Positions 1 through 9,200 of a DNA stretch of 64,000 nt are shown in pieces. Location: contig CATQJL010000079.1 in NCBI GenBank assembly GCA_958299035.1, positions 372,001 to 436,000 on the forward strand, read 5' to 3'. A program made the translations under genes and the position numbers. Under the pieces are notes generated by a model. The model was not told the DNA's origin and did no database searches. It was given only the letters and a program-made list of their open reading frames with translations. This DNA comes from Cylicocyclus nassatus (Eukaryota; Nematoda; Chromadorea; Rhabditida; Strongylidae). Numbering within the stretch: the stretch's first letter is position 1; every line of letters starts with the position of its first letter.

Positions 1-10
1 CGATGCCGTT

Positions 11-72
11 GATGCTACAGTTCGTGTGCTGCTTTCGGAATTCGCTGGCAAGCGATGGTAAACGATGCCTTT
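11..72 (+). repeat. Representative 62-bp monomer
   Basis: This is one full-length unit, counted from one GATGCTACAG block to the next. It reads GATGCTACAG, TTCGTGTG, the variable cassette CTGCTTTCG, then GAATTCGCTGGCAA, and ends with a junction carrying GCGATGGTAAAC followed by GATGCCTTT. A consensus 62-mer built from common variants has 31 G+C of 62, 18 G against 13 C and 17 T against 14 A, so the given strand is mildly G- and T-rich. It contains about five CpG dinucleotides. Because 62 is not a multiple of 3, each unit shifts reading frame relative to the last. Confidence 0.95.
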
Positions 73-125
73 GATGCTACAGCTCGTGTGTTGTTATGCA
101 AATTCGCTGGCAAACAATTGCCACT
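73..125 (+). repeat. Representative 53-bp short monomer (AATTGCCACT junction)
   Basis: The unit is 9 bp shorter than the 62-mer and the whole difference lies in the junction. After GGCAAAC the long unit continues GATGGCAAACGATGCCGTT, while this one continues AATTGCCACT. The junction creates CAATTG at 115-120, a second AATT palindrome in addition to the EcoRI site. The short unit very often has the cassette TTGTTATGCAAATTC upstream and is followed by GATGCAACAG, CTCGTGTG and TGGCTGTCC, so the pair behaves as a linked dimer inherited as a block. It is common throughout except in the last 5 kb. Confidence 0.93.
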
Positions 126-185
126 GATGCAACAGCTCGTGTGTGGCTGTCCGAATTCGCTGGCAAACGATGGCAAACGATGCCG

Positions 186-199
186 TTGATGCTTGATGC
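186..199 (+). repeat. 7-bp tandem duplication marking a 67-bp monomer subtype
   Basis: TTGATGC is duplicated at 186-192 and 193-199. Downstream the unit has CAGCTTGTGTGGCTG, two bases shorter than the usual CAGCTCGTGTGTGGCTG. The net unit is about 67 bp. The same subtype recurs near 1,308, 2,458, 2,703, 3,178, 9,722, 11,465, 12,960, 16,128 and 23,581, and a TTTGATGC version near 1,501. This makes it a good marker for tracing block copies in the left third of the window. Confidence 0.85.
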
Positions 200-221
200 A
201 ACAGCTTGTGTGGCTGTCCGA

Positions 222-240
222 ATTCGCTGGCAAACGATGG
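222..240 (+). other. CENP-B-box-like core element of the monomer (representative)
   Basis: The segment ATTCGCTGGCAAACGATGG is the best conserved part of most long units. Seen in sequence: it has TTCG, then five bases, then AAACG. Known: the mammalian CENP-B box has TTCG, four bases, A, two bases, then CGGG. The match therefore needs one extra base in the spacer, and CGAT replaces CGGG. In short units and in AATGG-junction units the CG is replaced by CA, so those units lack the element. Whether any CENP-B-like (pogo-transposase-derived) protein binds it is speculation; chance similarity is a real alternative. Confidence 0.3.
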
Positions 241-249
241 CAAACGATG
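230..249 (+). repeat. 10-bp internal direct repeat of the monomer (GCAAACGATG x2)
   Basis: GCAAACGATG occurs twice in immediate tandem at 230-239 and 240-249. This arrangement recurs in most 62-bp units, sometimes with one base changed (GGTAAACGATG, GGCACACGATG). It is the natural substrate for slippage or short-homology deletion. The exact loss of one copy produces the rare 52-bp units, and loss of one copy plus one extra base gives the length of the 53-bp units. Confidence 0.9.
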
Positions 250-1645
250 CCTTTGATGCTACAGCTCGTGTGTTGTTATGCAAATTCGCTGGCAAACAAT
301 TGCCACTGATGCAACAGCTCGTGTGTGGCTGTCCGAATTCGCTGGCAAACATTGGCAAACGATGCCGTTGATGCTACAGTTCGTGTGCTGCTTTCGGAAT
401 TCGCTGGCAAGCGATGGTAAACGATGCCTTTGATGCTACAGCTCGTGTGTTGTTATGCAAATTCGCTGGCAAACAATTGCCACTGATGCAACAGCTCGTG
501 TGTGGCTGTCCGAATTCGCTGGCAAACATTGGCAAACGATGCCTTTGATGCTACAGCTCGTGTGTTGTTATGCAAATTCGCTGGCAAACAATTGCCACTG
601 ATGCAACAGCTCGTGTGTGGCTGTCCGAATTCGCTGGCAAACATTGGCAAACAATGCCTTTGATGCTACAGTTCGTGTGCTGCTTTCGGAATTCGCTGGC
701 AAGCGATGGTAAACGATGCCTTTGATGCTACAGCTCGTGTGTTGTTATGCAAATTCGCTGGCAAACAATTGCCACTGATGCAACAGCTCGTGTGTGGCTG
801 TCCGCATTCGCTGGCAAACATTGGCAAACGATGCCGTTGATGCTACAGTTCGTGTGCTGCTTTCGGAATTCGCTGGCAAGCGATGGTAAACGATGCCTTT
901 GATGCTACAGCTCGTGTGTTGTTATGCAAATTCGCTGGCAAACAATTGCCACTGATGCAACAGCTCGTGTGTGGCTGTCCGAATTCGCTGGCAAACATTG
1001 GCAAACGATGCCTTTGATGCTACAGCTCGTGTGTTGTTATGCAAATTCGCTGGCAAACAATTGCCACTGATGCAACAGCTCGTGTGTGGCTGTCCGAATT
1101 CGCTGGCAAACATTGGCAAACGATGCCTTTGATGCTACAGTTCGTGTGCTGCTTTCGGAATTCGCTGGCAAGCGATGGTAAACGATGCCTTTGATGCTAC
1201 AGCTCGTGTGTTGTTATGCAAATTCGCTGGCAAACAATTGCCACTGATGCAACAGCTCGTGTGTGGCTGTCCGAATTCGCTGGCAAACGATGGCAAACGA
1301 TGCCGTTGATGCTTGATGCAACACCTTGTGTGGCTGTCCGAATTCGCTGGCAAACGATGGCAAACGATGCCTTTGATGCTACAGTTCGTGTGTTGCTTTA
1401 AGAATCCGCTGGCAAACGATGGTAAACAATGCCTTTGATGCAACAGCTCGTGTGTGGCTGTCCGAATTCGCTTGCAAACGATGGCAAACGATGCCGTTGA
1501 TGTTTGATGCAACAGCTTGTGTGGCTGTCCGAATTCGCTGGCAAACGATGGCAAACGATGCCTTTGATGCTACAGTTCGTGTGTTGCTTTAAGAATCCGC
1601 TGGCAAACGATGGTAAACAATGCCGTTGATGCTACAGTTCGTGTG

Positions 1646-1668
1646 TTGCTATGCGAATTCGCTGGCAA
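1646..1668. other. Dyad-symmetric element centred on the EcoRI site (representative)
   Basis: A perfect 10-bp palindrome, GCGAATTCGC, lies at 1653-1662. It is flanked by TTGC at 1646-1649 and GCAA at 1665-1668, which are also inverted repeats, separated by TAT on the left and TG on the right. The full dyad occurs in every unit with the TTGCTATGC cassette. Units with the TGGCTGTCC cassette keep an 8-bp palindrome, CGAATTCG. Units with the TTATGCAAATTC or TTTAAGAATCC cassette lose the symmetry. It could be a binding site for a dimeric protein or a short hairpin in a transcript; both are inference. Confidence 0.6.
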
Positions 1669-1750
1669 ACAATTGCCACTGATGCAACAGCTTGTGTGGC
1701 TGTCCGAATTCGCTGGCAAACGATGGCAAACGATGCCGTTGATGCTACAG

Positions 1751-1778
1751 CTCGCGTGTAGGGGTGCGAGTACGCTGG
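1751..1778 (+). repeat. TAGGGGTGCGAGTAC cassette subtype (no EcoRI site)
   Basis: This is the first clear copy of a divergent cassette in which CTCGCGTGTAGGGGTGCGAGTACGCTGG replaces the usual sequence over the same length (broken here as CTCGCGTG, TAGGGGTGCGAGTAC, GCTGG). GAATTC becomes GAGTAC. A version with a 3-bp deletion (GGGGTGCTACGC) appears from about 6,930. A sister version, TAGCGGTGCGAGTACGCTGACAAAC, first appears at about 1,882 and is common to the end of the window. Both have linked flanks, so they are inherited as whole monomers. Confidence 0.85.
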
Positions 1779-3419
1779 CAAACGATGGCAAACGATGCCG
1801 TTGATGCTACAGTTTGTGTGTTGCTTTAAGAATCCGCTGGCAAACGGTGGTAAACGATGCCTTTGATGCTACAGCTCGTGTGTAGCGGTGCGAGTACGCT
1901 GACAAACGATGGCAAACGATGCCTTTGATGCTACAGTTCGTGTGTTGCTTTAAGAATCCGCTGGCAAACGATGGCAAACGATCCCTTTGATGCTACAGCT
2001 CGTGTGTTGTTATGCAAATTCGCTGGCAAACAATTGCCACTGATGCAACAGCTCGTGTGTGGCTGTCCGAATTCGCTGGCAAACGATGGCAAACGATGCC
2101 GTTGATGCTACAGCTCGCGTGTAGGGGTGCGAGTACGCTGGCAAACGATGGCAAACGATGCCGTTGATGCGACAGTTCGTGTGTGGCTGTCCGAATTCGC
2201 TGGCAAACAATTGCCACTGATGCAACAGCTCGTGTGTGGCTGTCCGAATTCGCTGGCAAACAATGGCAAACGATGCCGTTGATGCTACAGTTCGTGTGCT
2301 GCTTTCGGAATTCGCTGGCAAGCGATGGTAAACGATGCCTTTGATGCTACAGCTCGTGTGTTGTTATGCAAATTCGCTGGCAAACAATTGCCACTGATGC
2401 AACAGCTCGTGTGTGGCTGTCCGAATTCGCTGGCAAACGATGGCAAACGATGCCGTTGATGCTTGATGCAACAGCTTGTGTGGCTGTCCGAATTCGCTGG
2501 CAAACGATGGCAAACGATGCCGTTGATGCGACAGTTCGTGTGTTGCTATGCGAATTCGCTGGCAAACGATGGCAAACGATGCCTTTGATGCTACAGCTCG
2601 TGTGTTGTTATGCAAATTCGCTGGCAAACAATTGCCACTGATGCAACAGCTCGTGTGTGGCTGTCCGAATTCGCTGGCAAACGATGGCAAACGATGCCGT
2701 TGATGCTTGATGCAACAGCTTGTGTGGCTGTCCGAATTCGCTGGCAAACGATGGCAAACGATGCCTTTGATGCTACAGCTCGTGTGTTGTTATGCAAATT
2801 CGCTGGCAAACAATTGCCACTGATGCGACAGCTCGTGTGTGGCTGTCCGAATTCGCTGGCAAACATTGGCAAACGATGCCTTTGATGCTACAGCTCGTGT
2901 GTTGTTATGCAAATTCGCTGGCAAACAATTGCCACTGATGCAACAGCTCGTGTGTGGCTGTCCGAATTCGCTGGCAAACATTGGCAAACGATGCCTTTGA
3001 TGCTACAGTTCGTGTGCTGCTTTCGGAATTCGCTGGCAAGCGATGGTAAACGATGCCTTTGATGCTACAGCTCGTGTGTTGTTATGCAAATTCGCTGGCA
3101 AACAATTGCCACTGATGCAACAGCTCGTGTGTGGCTGTCCGAATTCGCTGGCAAACGATGGCAAACGATGCCGTTGATGCTTGATGCAACAGCTTGTGTG
3201 GCTGTCCGAATTCGCTGGCAAACGATGGCAAACGATGCCTTTGATGCTACAGTTCGTGTGTTGCTTTAAGAATCCGCTGGCAAACGATGGTAAACAATGC
3301 CTTTGATGCAACAGCTCGTGTGTGGCTGTCCGAATTCGCTTGCAAACGATGGCAAACGATGCCGTTGATGCTACAGCTCGCGTGTAGGGGTGCGAGTACG
3401 CTGGCAAACGATGGCAAAC

Positions 3420-6400
3420 GATGCCGTTGATGCGACAGCTCGTGTGCTGCTTTCGGAATTCGCTGGCAAACGATGGTAAACGATGCCTTTGATGCTACAG
3501 CTCGTGTGCTGCTGTCCGAATTGGCTGGCAAACGATGGTAAACGATGCCGTTGATGCTACAGTTCGTGTGTTGCTATGCGAATCCGCTGGCAAACGATGG
3601 CAAACGATGCCGTTGATGCTACAGCTCGTGTGCTGCTTTCGGAATTCGCTGGCAAACGATGGTAAACGATGCCTTTGATGCTACAGCTCGTGTGCTGCTG
3701 TCCGAATTGGCTGGCAAACGATGGCAAACGATGCCGGTTGGTGCGACAGTTCGTGTGTGGCTATCCGAATTCGCTGGCAAACAGTTGCCACTGGTGCAAC
3801 AGCTCGTGTGTGGCTGTCCGAATTCGCTGGCAAACAATGGCAAACGATGCCGTTGATGCTACAGTTCGTGTGCTGCTTTCGGAATTCGCTGGCAAACGAT
3901 GGTAAACGATGCCTTTGATGCTACAGCTCGTGTGCGGCTGTCCGAATTGGCTGGCAAACGATGGTAAACGATGCCGTTGATGCTACAGTACGTGTGTTGC
4001 TATGCGAATCCGCTGGCAAACGATGGCAAACGATGCCGTTAATGCTACAGTTCGTGTGTTGCTTTCCGAATTCGCTGGCAAACGATGGCAAACGATGCCG
4101 TTAATGCTACAGTTCGTGTGTTGCTTTCCGAATTCGCTGGCAAACGATGGTAAACGATGCCTTTGATGCTACAGCTCGTGTGTGGCTGTCCGAATTCGCT
4201 GGCAAACGATGGCAAACGATGCCGTTGATGCTACAGCTCGTGTGTTGTTATGCAAATTCGCTGGCAAACGATGGTAAACGATGCCATTGATGCAACAGCT
4301 CGTGTGTGGCTGTCCGAATTCGCTGGCAAACGATGGCAAACGATGCCGTTGATGCTACAGTTCGTGTGTTGCTATGCGAATCCGCTGGCAAACGATGGCA
4401 AACGATGCCGGTTGGTGCGACAGTTCGTGTGTGGCTGTCCGAATTCGCTGGCAAACAGTTGCCACTGGTGCAACAGCTCGTGTGTGGCTGTCCGAATTCG
4501 CTGGCAAACAATGGCAAACGATGCCGTTGATGCTACAGTTCGTGTGCTGCTTTCGGAATTCGCTGGCAAGCGATGGTAAACGATGCCTTTGATGCTACAG
4601 CTCGTGTGTTGTTATGCAAATTCGCTGGCAAACAATTGCCACTGATGCAACAGCTCGTGTGTGGCTGTCCGAATTCGCTGGCAAACAATACCAAACGATG
4701 CCGTTGATGCTACAGTTCGTGTGCTGCTTTTGGAATTCGCTGGCAAACGATGGTAAACGATGCCTTTGATGCTACAGCTCGTGTGCTGCTGTCCGAATTC
4801 GCTGGCAAACAATTCCTACTGATGCAACAGCTCGTGTGTGGCTGTCCGAATTCGCTGGCAAACGATGGCAAACGATGCCGTTGATGCTACAGTTCGTGTG
4901 TTGCTATGCGAATCCGCTGGCAAACGATGGCAAACGATGCCGGTTGGTGCGACAGTTCGTGTGTGGCTGTCCGAATTCGCTGGCAAACAGTTGCCACTGG
5001 TGCAACAGCTCGTGTGTGGCTGTCCGAATTCGCTGGCAAACAATGGCAAACGATGCCGTTGATGCTACAGTTCGTGGCTGCTTTCGGAATTCGCTGGCAA
5101 ACGATGGTAAACGATGCCTTTGATGCTACAGCTCGTGTGCTGCTGTCCGAATTGGCTGGCAAACGATGGTAAACGATGCCGTTGATGCTACAGTTCGTGT
5201 GTTGCTATGCGAATCCGCTGGCAAACGATGGCAAACGATGCCGTTAATGCTACAGTTCGTGTGTTGCTTTCCGAATTCGCTGGCAAACGATGGTAAACGA
5301 TGCCTTTGATGCTACAGCTCGTGTGTGGCTGTCCGAATTCACTGGCAAACGATGGCAAACGATGCCGTTGATGCTACAGCTCGTGTGTTGTTATGCAAAT
5401 TCGCTGGCAAACGATGGTAAACGATGCCATTGATGCAACAGCTCGTGTGTGGCTGTCCGAATTCGCTGGCAAACGATGGCAAACGATGCCGTTGATGCTA
5501 CAGTTCGTGTGTTGCTATGCGAATCCGCTGGCAAACGATGGCAAACGATGCCGGTTGGTGCGACAGTTCGTGTGTGGCTGTCCGAATTCGCTGGCAAACA
5601 GTTGCCACTGGTGCAACAGCTCGTGTGTGGCTGTCCGAATTCGCTGGCAAACAATGGCAAACGATGCCGTTGATGCTACAGTTCGTGTGCTGCTTTCGGA
5701 ATTCGCTGGCAAGCGATGGTAAACGATGCCTTTGATGCTACAGCTCGTGTGTTGTTATGCAAATTCGCTGGCAAACAATTGCCACTGATGCAACAGCTCG
5801 TGTGTGGCTGTCCGAATTCGCTGGCAAACAATAGCAAACGACGCCGTTGATGCTACAGTTCGTGTGCTGCTTTTGGAATTCGCTGGCAAACGATGGTAAA
5901 CGATGCCTTTGATGCTACAGCTCGTGTGCTGCTGTCCGAATTCGCTGGCAAACAATTCCTACTGATGCAACAGCTCGTGTGTGGCTGTCCTAATTCGCTG
6001 GCAAACAATGGCAAACGATGCCGTTGATGCTACAGTTCGTGTGCTGCTTTCGGAATTCGCTGGCAAACGATGGTAAACGATGCCTTTGATGCTACAGCTC
6101 GTGTGTTGCTGTCCGAATTCGTTGGCAAACAATTGCCACTGATGCAACAGCTTGTGTGGCTGTCCGAATTCGCTGGCAAACAATGGCAAGCGATGCCGGT
6201 TGGTGCGACAGTTCGTGTGTGGCTGTCCGAATTCGCTGGCAAACAGTTGCCACTGGTGCAACAGCTCGTGTGTGGCTGTCCGAATTCGCTGGCAAACAAT
6301 GGCAAACGATGCCGTTGATGCTACAGTTCGTGTGCTGCTTTCGGAATTCGCTGGCAAGCGATGGTAAACGATGCCTTTGATGCTACAGCTCGTGTGTTGT

Positions 6401-7000
6401 TATGCAAATTCGCTGGCAAACAATTGCCACTGATGCAACAGCTCGTGTGTGGCTGTCCGAATTCGCTGGCAAACAATAGCAAACGATGCCGTTGATGCTA
6501 CAGTTCGTGTGCTGCTTTTGGAATTCGCTGGCAAACGATGGTAAACGATGCCTTTGATGCTACAGCTCGTGTGCTGCTGTCCGAATTCGCTGGCAAACAA
6601 TTCCTACTGATGCAACAGCTCGTGTGTGGCTGTCCGAATTCGCTGGCAAACAATGGCAAACGATGCCGTTGATGCTACAGTTCGTGTGCTGCTTTCGGAA
6701 TTCGCTGGCAAGCGATGGTAAACGATGCCTTTGATGCTACAGCTCGTGTGTTGTTATGCAAATTCGCTGGCAAACAATTGCCACTGATGCAACAGCTCGT
6801 GTGTGGCTGTCCGAATTCGCTGGCAAACAATAGCAAACGACGCCGTTGATGCTACAGTTCGTGTGCTGCTTTTGGAATTCGCTGGCAAACGATGGTAAAC
6901 GATGCCGTTGATGCTACAGCTCGCGTGTAGGGGTGCTACGCTGGCAAACGATGGCAAACGATGCCGTTGATGCTACAGCTCTGTGCTGCTTTCGGAATTC
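3420..7000 (+). repeat. Array domain B: GGTTGG-marked family with 1,143-bp repeat
   Basis: Five monomers carry the diagnostic junction CCGGTTGGTGCGACAG, with GGTTGG starting at 3,736, 4,410, 4,942, 5,553 and 6,198. I did not see this junction elsewhere. Copies at 4,410 and 5,553 belong to a 1,143-bp repeat (about 4,240-4,680 and 5,390-5,820 match). A 645-bp offset links 5,755-5,955 to 6,400-6,600. Other private variants are CAGTTGCCACTGGTGC and CAATTCCTACTGATGC. The family appears to have spread locally and gone no further within the window. Confidence 0.85.
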
Positions 7001-9200
7001 GCTGGCAAACGATGGCAAACGATGCCGTTGATGCGACAGTTCGTGTGTGGCTGTCCGAATTCGCTGGCAAACAATTGCCACTGATGCAACAGCTCGTGTG
7101 TGGCTGTCCGAATTCGCTGGCAAACAATGGCAAACGATGCCTTTGATGCTACAGTTCGTGTGTTGCTATGCGAATTCGCTGGCAAGCGATGGCAAACGAT
7201 GCCTTTGATGCTAAAGTTCGTGTGTTGCTTTAAGAATCCGCTGGCAAACGATGGTAAACGATGCCTTTAATGCAACAGCTCGTTGTGGCTGTCCGAATTC
7301 GCTGGCAAACGATGGCAAACGATGCCGTTGATGCTACAGTTCGTGTGTTGCTATGCGAATTCGCTGGCAAACAATTGCCACTGATGCAGCAGCTCGTGTG
7401 TGGCTGTCCGAATTTGCTGGCAAACGATGGCAAACGATGCCGTTGATGCTACAGCTCGCGTGTAGGGGTGCGACTACGCTGGCAAACGATGGCAAACGAT
7501 GCCGTTGATGCTACAGTTCGTGTGTTGCTATGCGAATTCGCTGGCAAACGATGGCACACGATGCCTTTGATGCTAAAGTTCGTGTGTTGCTTTAAGAATC
7601 CGCTGGCAAACGATGGTAAACGATGCCTTTGATGCCACAGCTCGTGTGTAGCGGTGCGAGTACGCTGGCAAACGATGGCAAACGATGCCGTTGATGCGAC
7701 AGTTCGTGTGTGGCTGTCCGAATTCGCTGGCAAACAATTGCCACTGATGCAACAGCTCGTGTGTGGCTGTCCGAATTCGCTGGCAAACAATGGCAAACGA
7801 TGCCTTTGATGCTACAGTTCGTGTGTTGCTATGCGAATTCGCTGGCAAGCGATGGCAAACGATGCCTTTGATGCTAAAGTTCGTGTGTTGCTTTAAGAAT
7901 CCGCTGGCAAACGATGGTAAACGATGCCTTTAATGCAACAGCTCGTTGTGGCTGTCCGAATTCGCTGGCAAACGATGGCAAACGATGCCGTTGATGCTAC
8001 AGTTCGTGTGTTGCTATGCGAATTCGCTGGCAAACAATTGCCACTGATGCAGCAGCTCGTGTGTGGCTGTCCGAATTTGCTGGCAAACGATGGCAAACGA
8101 TGCCGTTGATGCTACAGCTCGCGTGTAGGGGTGCGACTACGCTGGCAAACGATGGCAAACGATGCCGTTGATGCTACAGTTCGTGTGTTGCTATGCGAAT
8201 TCGCTGGCAAACGATGGCACACGATGCCTTTGATGCTAAAGTTCGTGTGTTGCTTTAAGAATCCGCTGGCAAACGATGGTAAACGATGCCTTTGATGCCA
8301 CAGCTCGTGTGTAGCGGTGCGAGTACGCTGGCAAACGATGGCAAACGATGCCGTTGATGCGACAGTTCGTGTGTGGCTGTCCGAATTCGCTGGCAAACAA
8401 TTGCCACTGATGCAACAGCTCGTGTGTGGCTGTCCGAATTCGCTGGCAAACAATGGCAAACGATGCCTTTGATGCTACAGTTCGTGTGTTGCTATGCGAA
8501 TTCGCTGGCAAGCGATGGCAAACGATGCCTTTGATGCTAAAGTTCGTGTGTTGCTTTAAGAATCCGCTGGCAAACGATGGTAAACGATGCCTTTGATGCA
8601 ACAGCTCGTTGTGGCTGTCCGAATTCGCTGGCAAACGATGGCAAACGATGCCGTTGATGCTACAGTTCGTGTGTTGCTATGCGAATTCGCTGGCAAACAA
8701 TTGCCGCTGATGCAGCAGCTCGTGTGTGGCTGTCCGAATTTGCTGGCAAACGATGGCAAACGATGCCGTTGATGCTACAGCTCGCGTGTAGGGGTGCTAC
8801 GCTGGCAAACGATGGCAAACGATGCCGTTGATGCTACAGTTCGTGTGTTGCTATGCGAATTCGCTGGCAAACGATGGCACACGATGCCTTTGATGCTAAA
8901 GTTCGTGTGTTGCTTTAAGAATCCGCTGGCAAACAATGGTAAACGATGCCTTTGATGCAACAGCTCGTGTGTGGCTGTCCGAATTCGCTGGCAAACGATG
9001 GCAAACGATGGCGTTGATGCTACAGTTCGTGTGTTGCTATGCGAATTCGCTGGCAAACAATTGCCACTGATGCAGCAGCTCGTGTGTGGCTGTCCGAATT
9101 TGCTGGCAAACGATGGCAAACGATGCCGTTGATGCTACAGCTCGCGTGTAGGGGTGCTACGCTGGCAAACGATGGCAAACGATGCCGTTGATGCTACAGT
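7000..9200 (+). repeat. Array domain C: 663-bp higher-order repeat, three copies
   Basis: Matching blocks begin near 7,230, 7,893 and 8,556, each 663 bp apart. Copies one and two share a private GCCTTTAATGCAAC (near 7,264 and 7,927), whereas copy three has the usual TTTGATGC. Copies one and two are therefore closest relatives. Units with the TTTAAGAATCC cassette, the GGCACACGATG junction and the two-base-short CTCGTTGTGG motif are typical. Confidence 0.85.

Larger units (their letters stand above)
1..3420 (+). repeat. Array domain A: CATTGG-junction family, local 469- and 1,868-bp repeats
   Basis: This domain is marked by junctions reading GCAAACATTGGCAAAC (near 349, 529, 643, 819, 999, 1,109, 2,859 and 2,979), which I did not notice elsewhere. 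The block around 453-650 reappears at 922-1,119, an offset of 469 bp that equals five 62-bp plus three 53-bp units. The block at 922-1,400 reappears at about 2,790-3,270 (offset 1,868). CTGCTTTCGG cassettes followed by GGCAAGCGATGG are frequent. No non-satellite sequence is present. Confidence 0.85.

Noticed and set aside
115..120. CAATTG as a regulatory site
   Set aside because: It is simply created by the short-unit junction and recurs in every such unit; nothing ties it to a gene.
1881..1905. TAGCGGTGCGAGTACGCTGAC as a tRNA- or promoter-like element (A/B box resemblance)
   Set aside because: The similarity is to short generic motifs only. It aligns base for base with the ordinary monomer cassette and has no partner box, cloverleaf or terminator.
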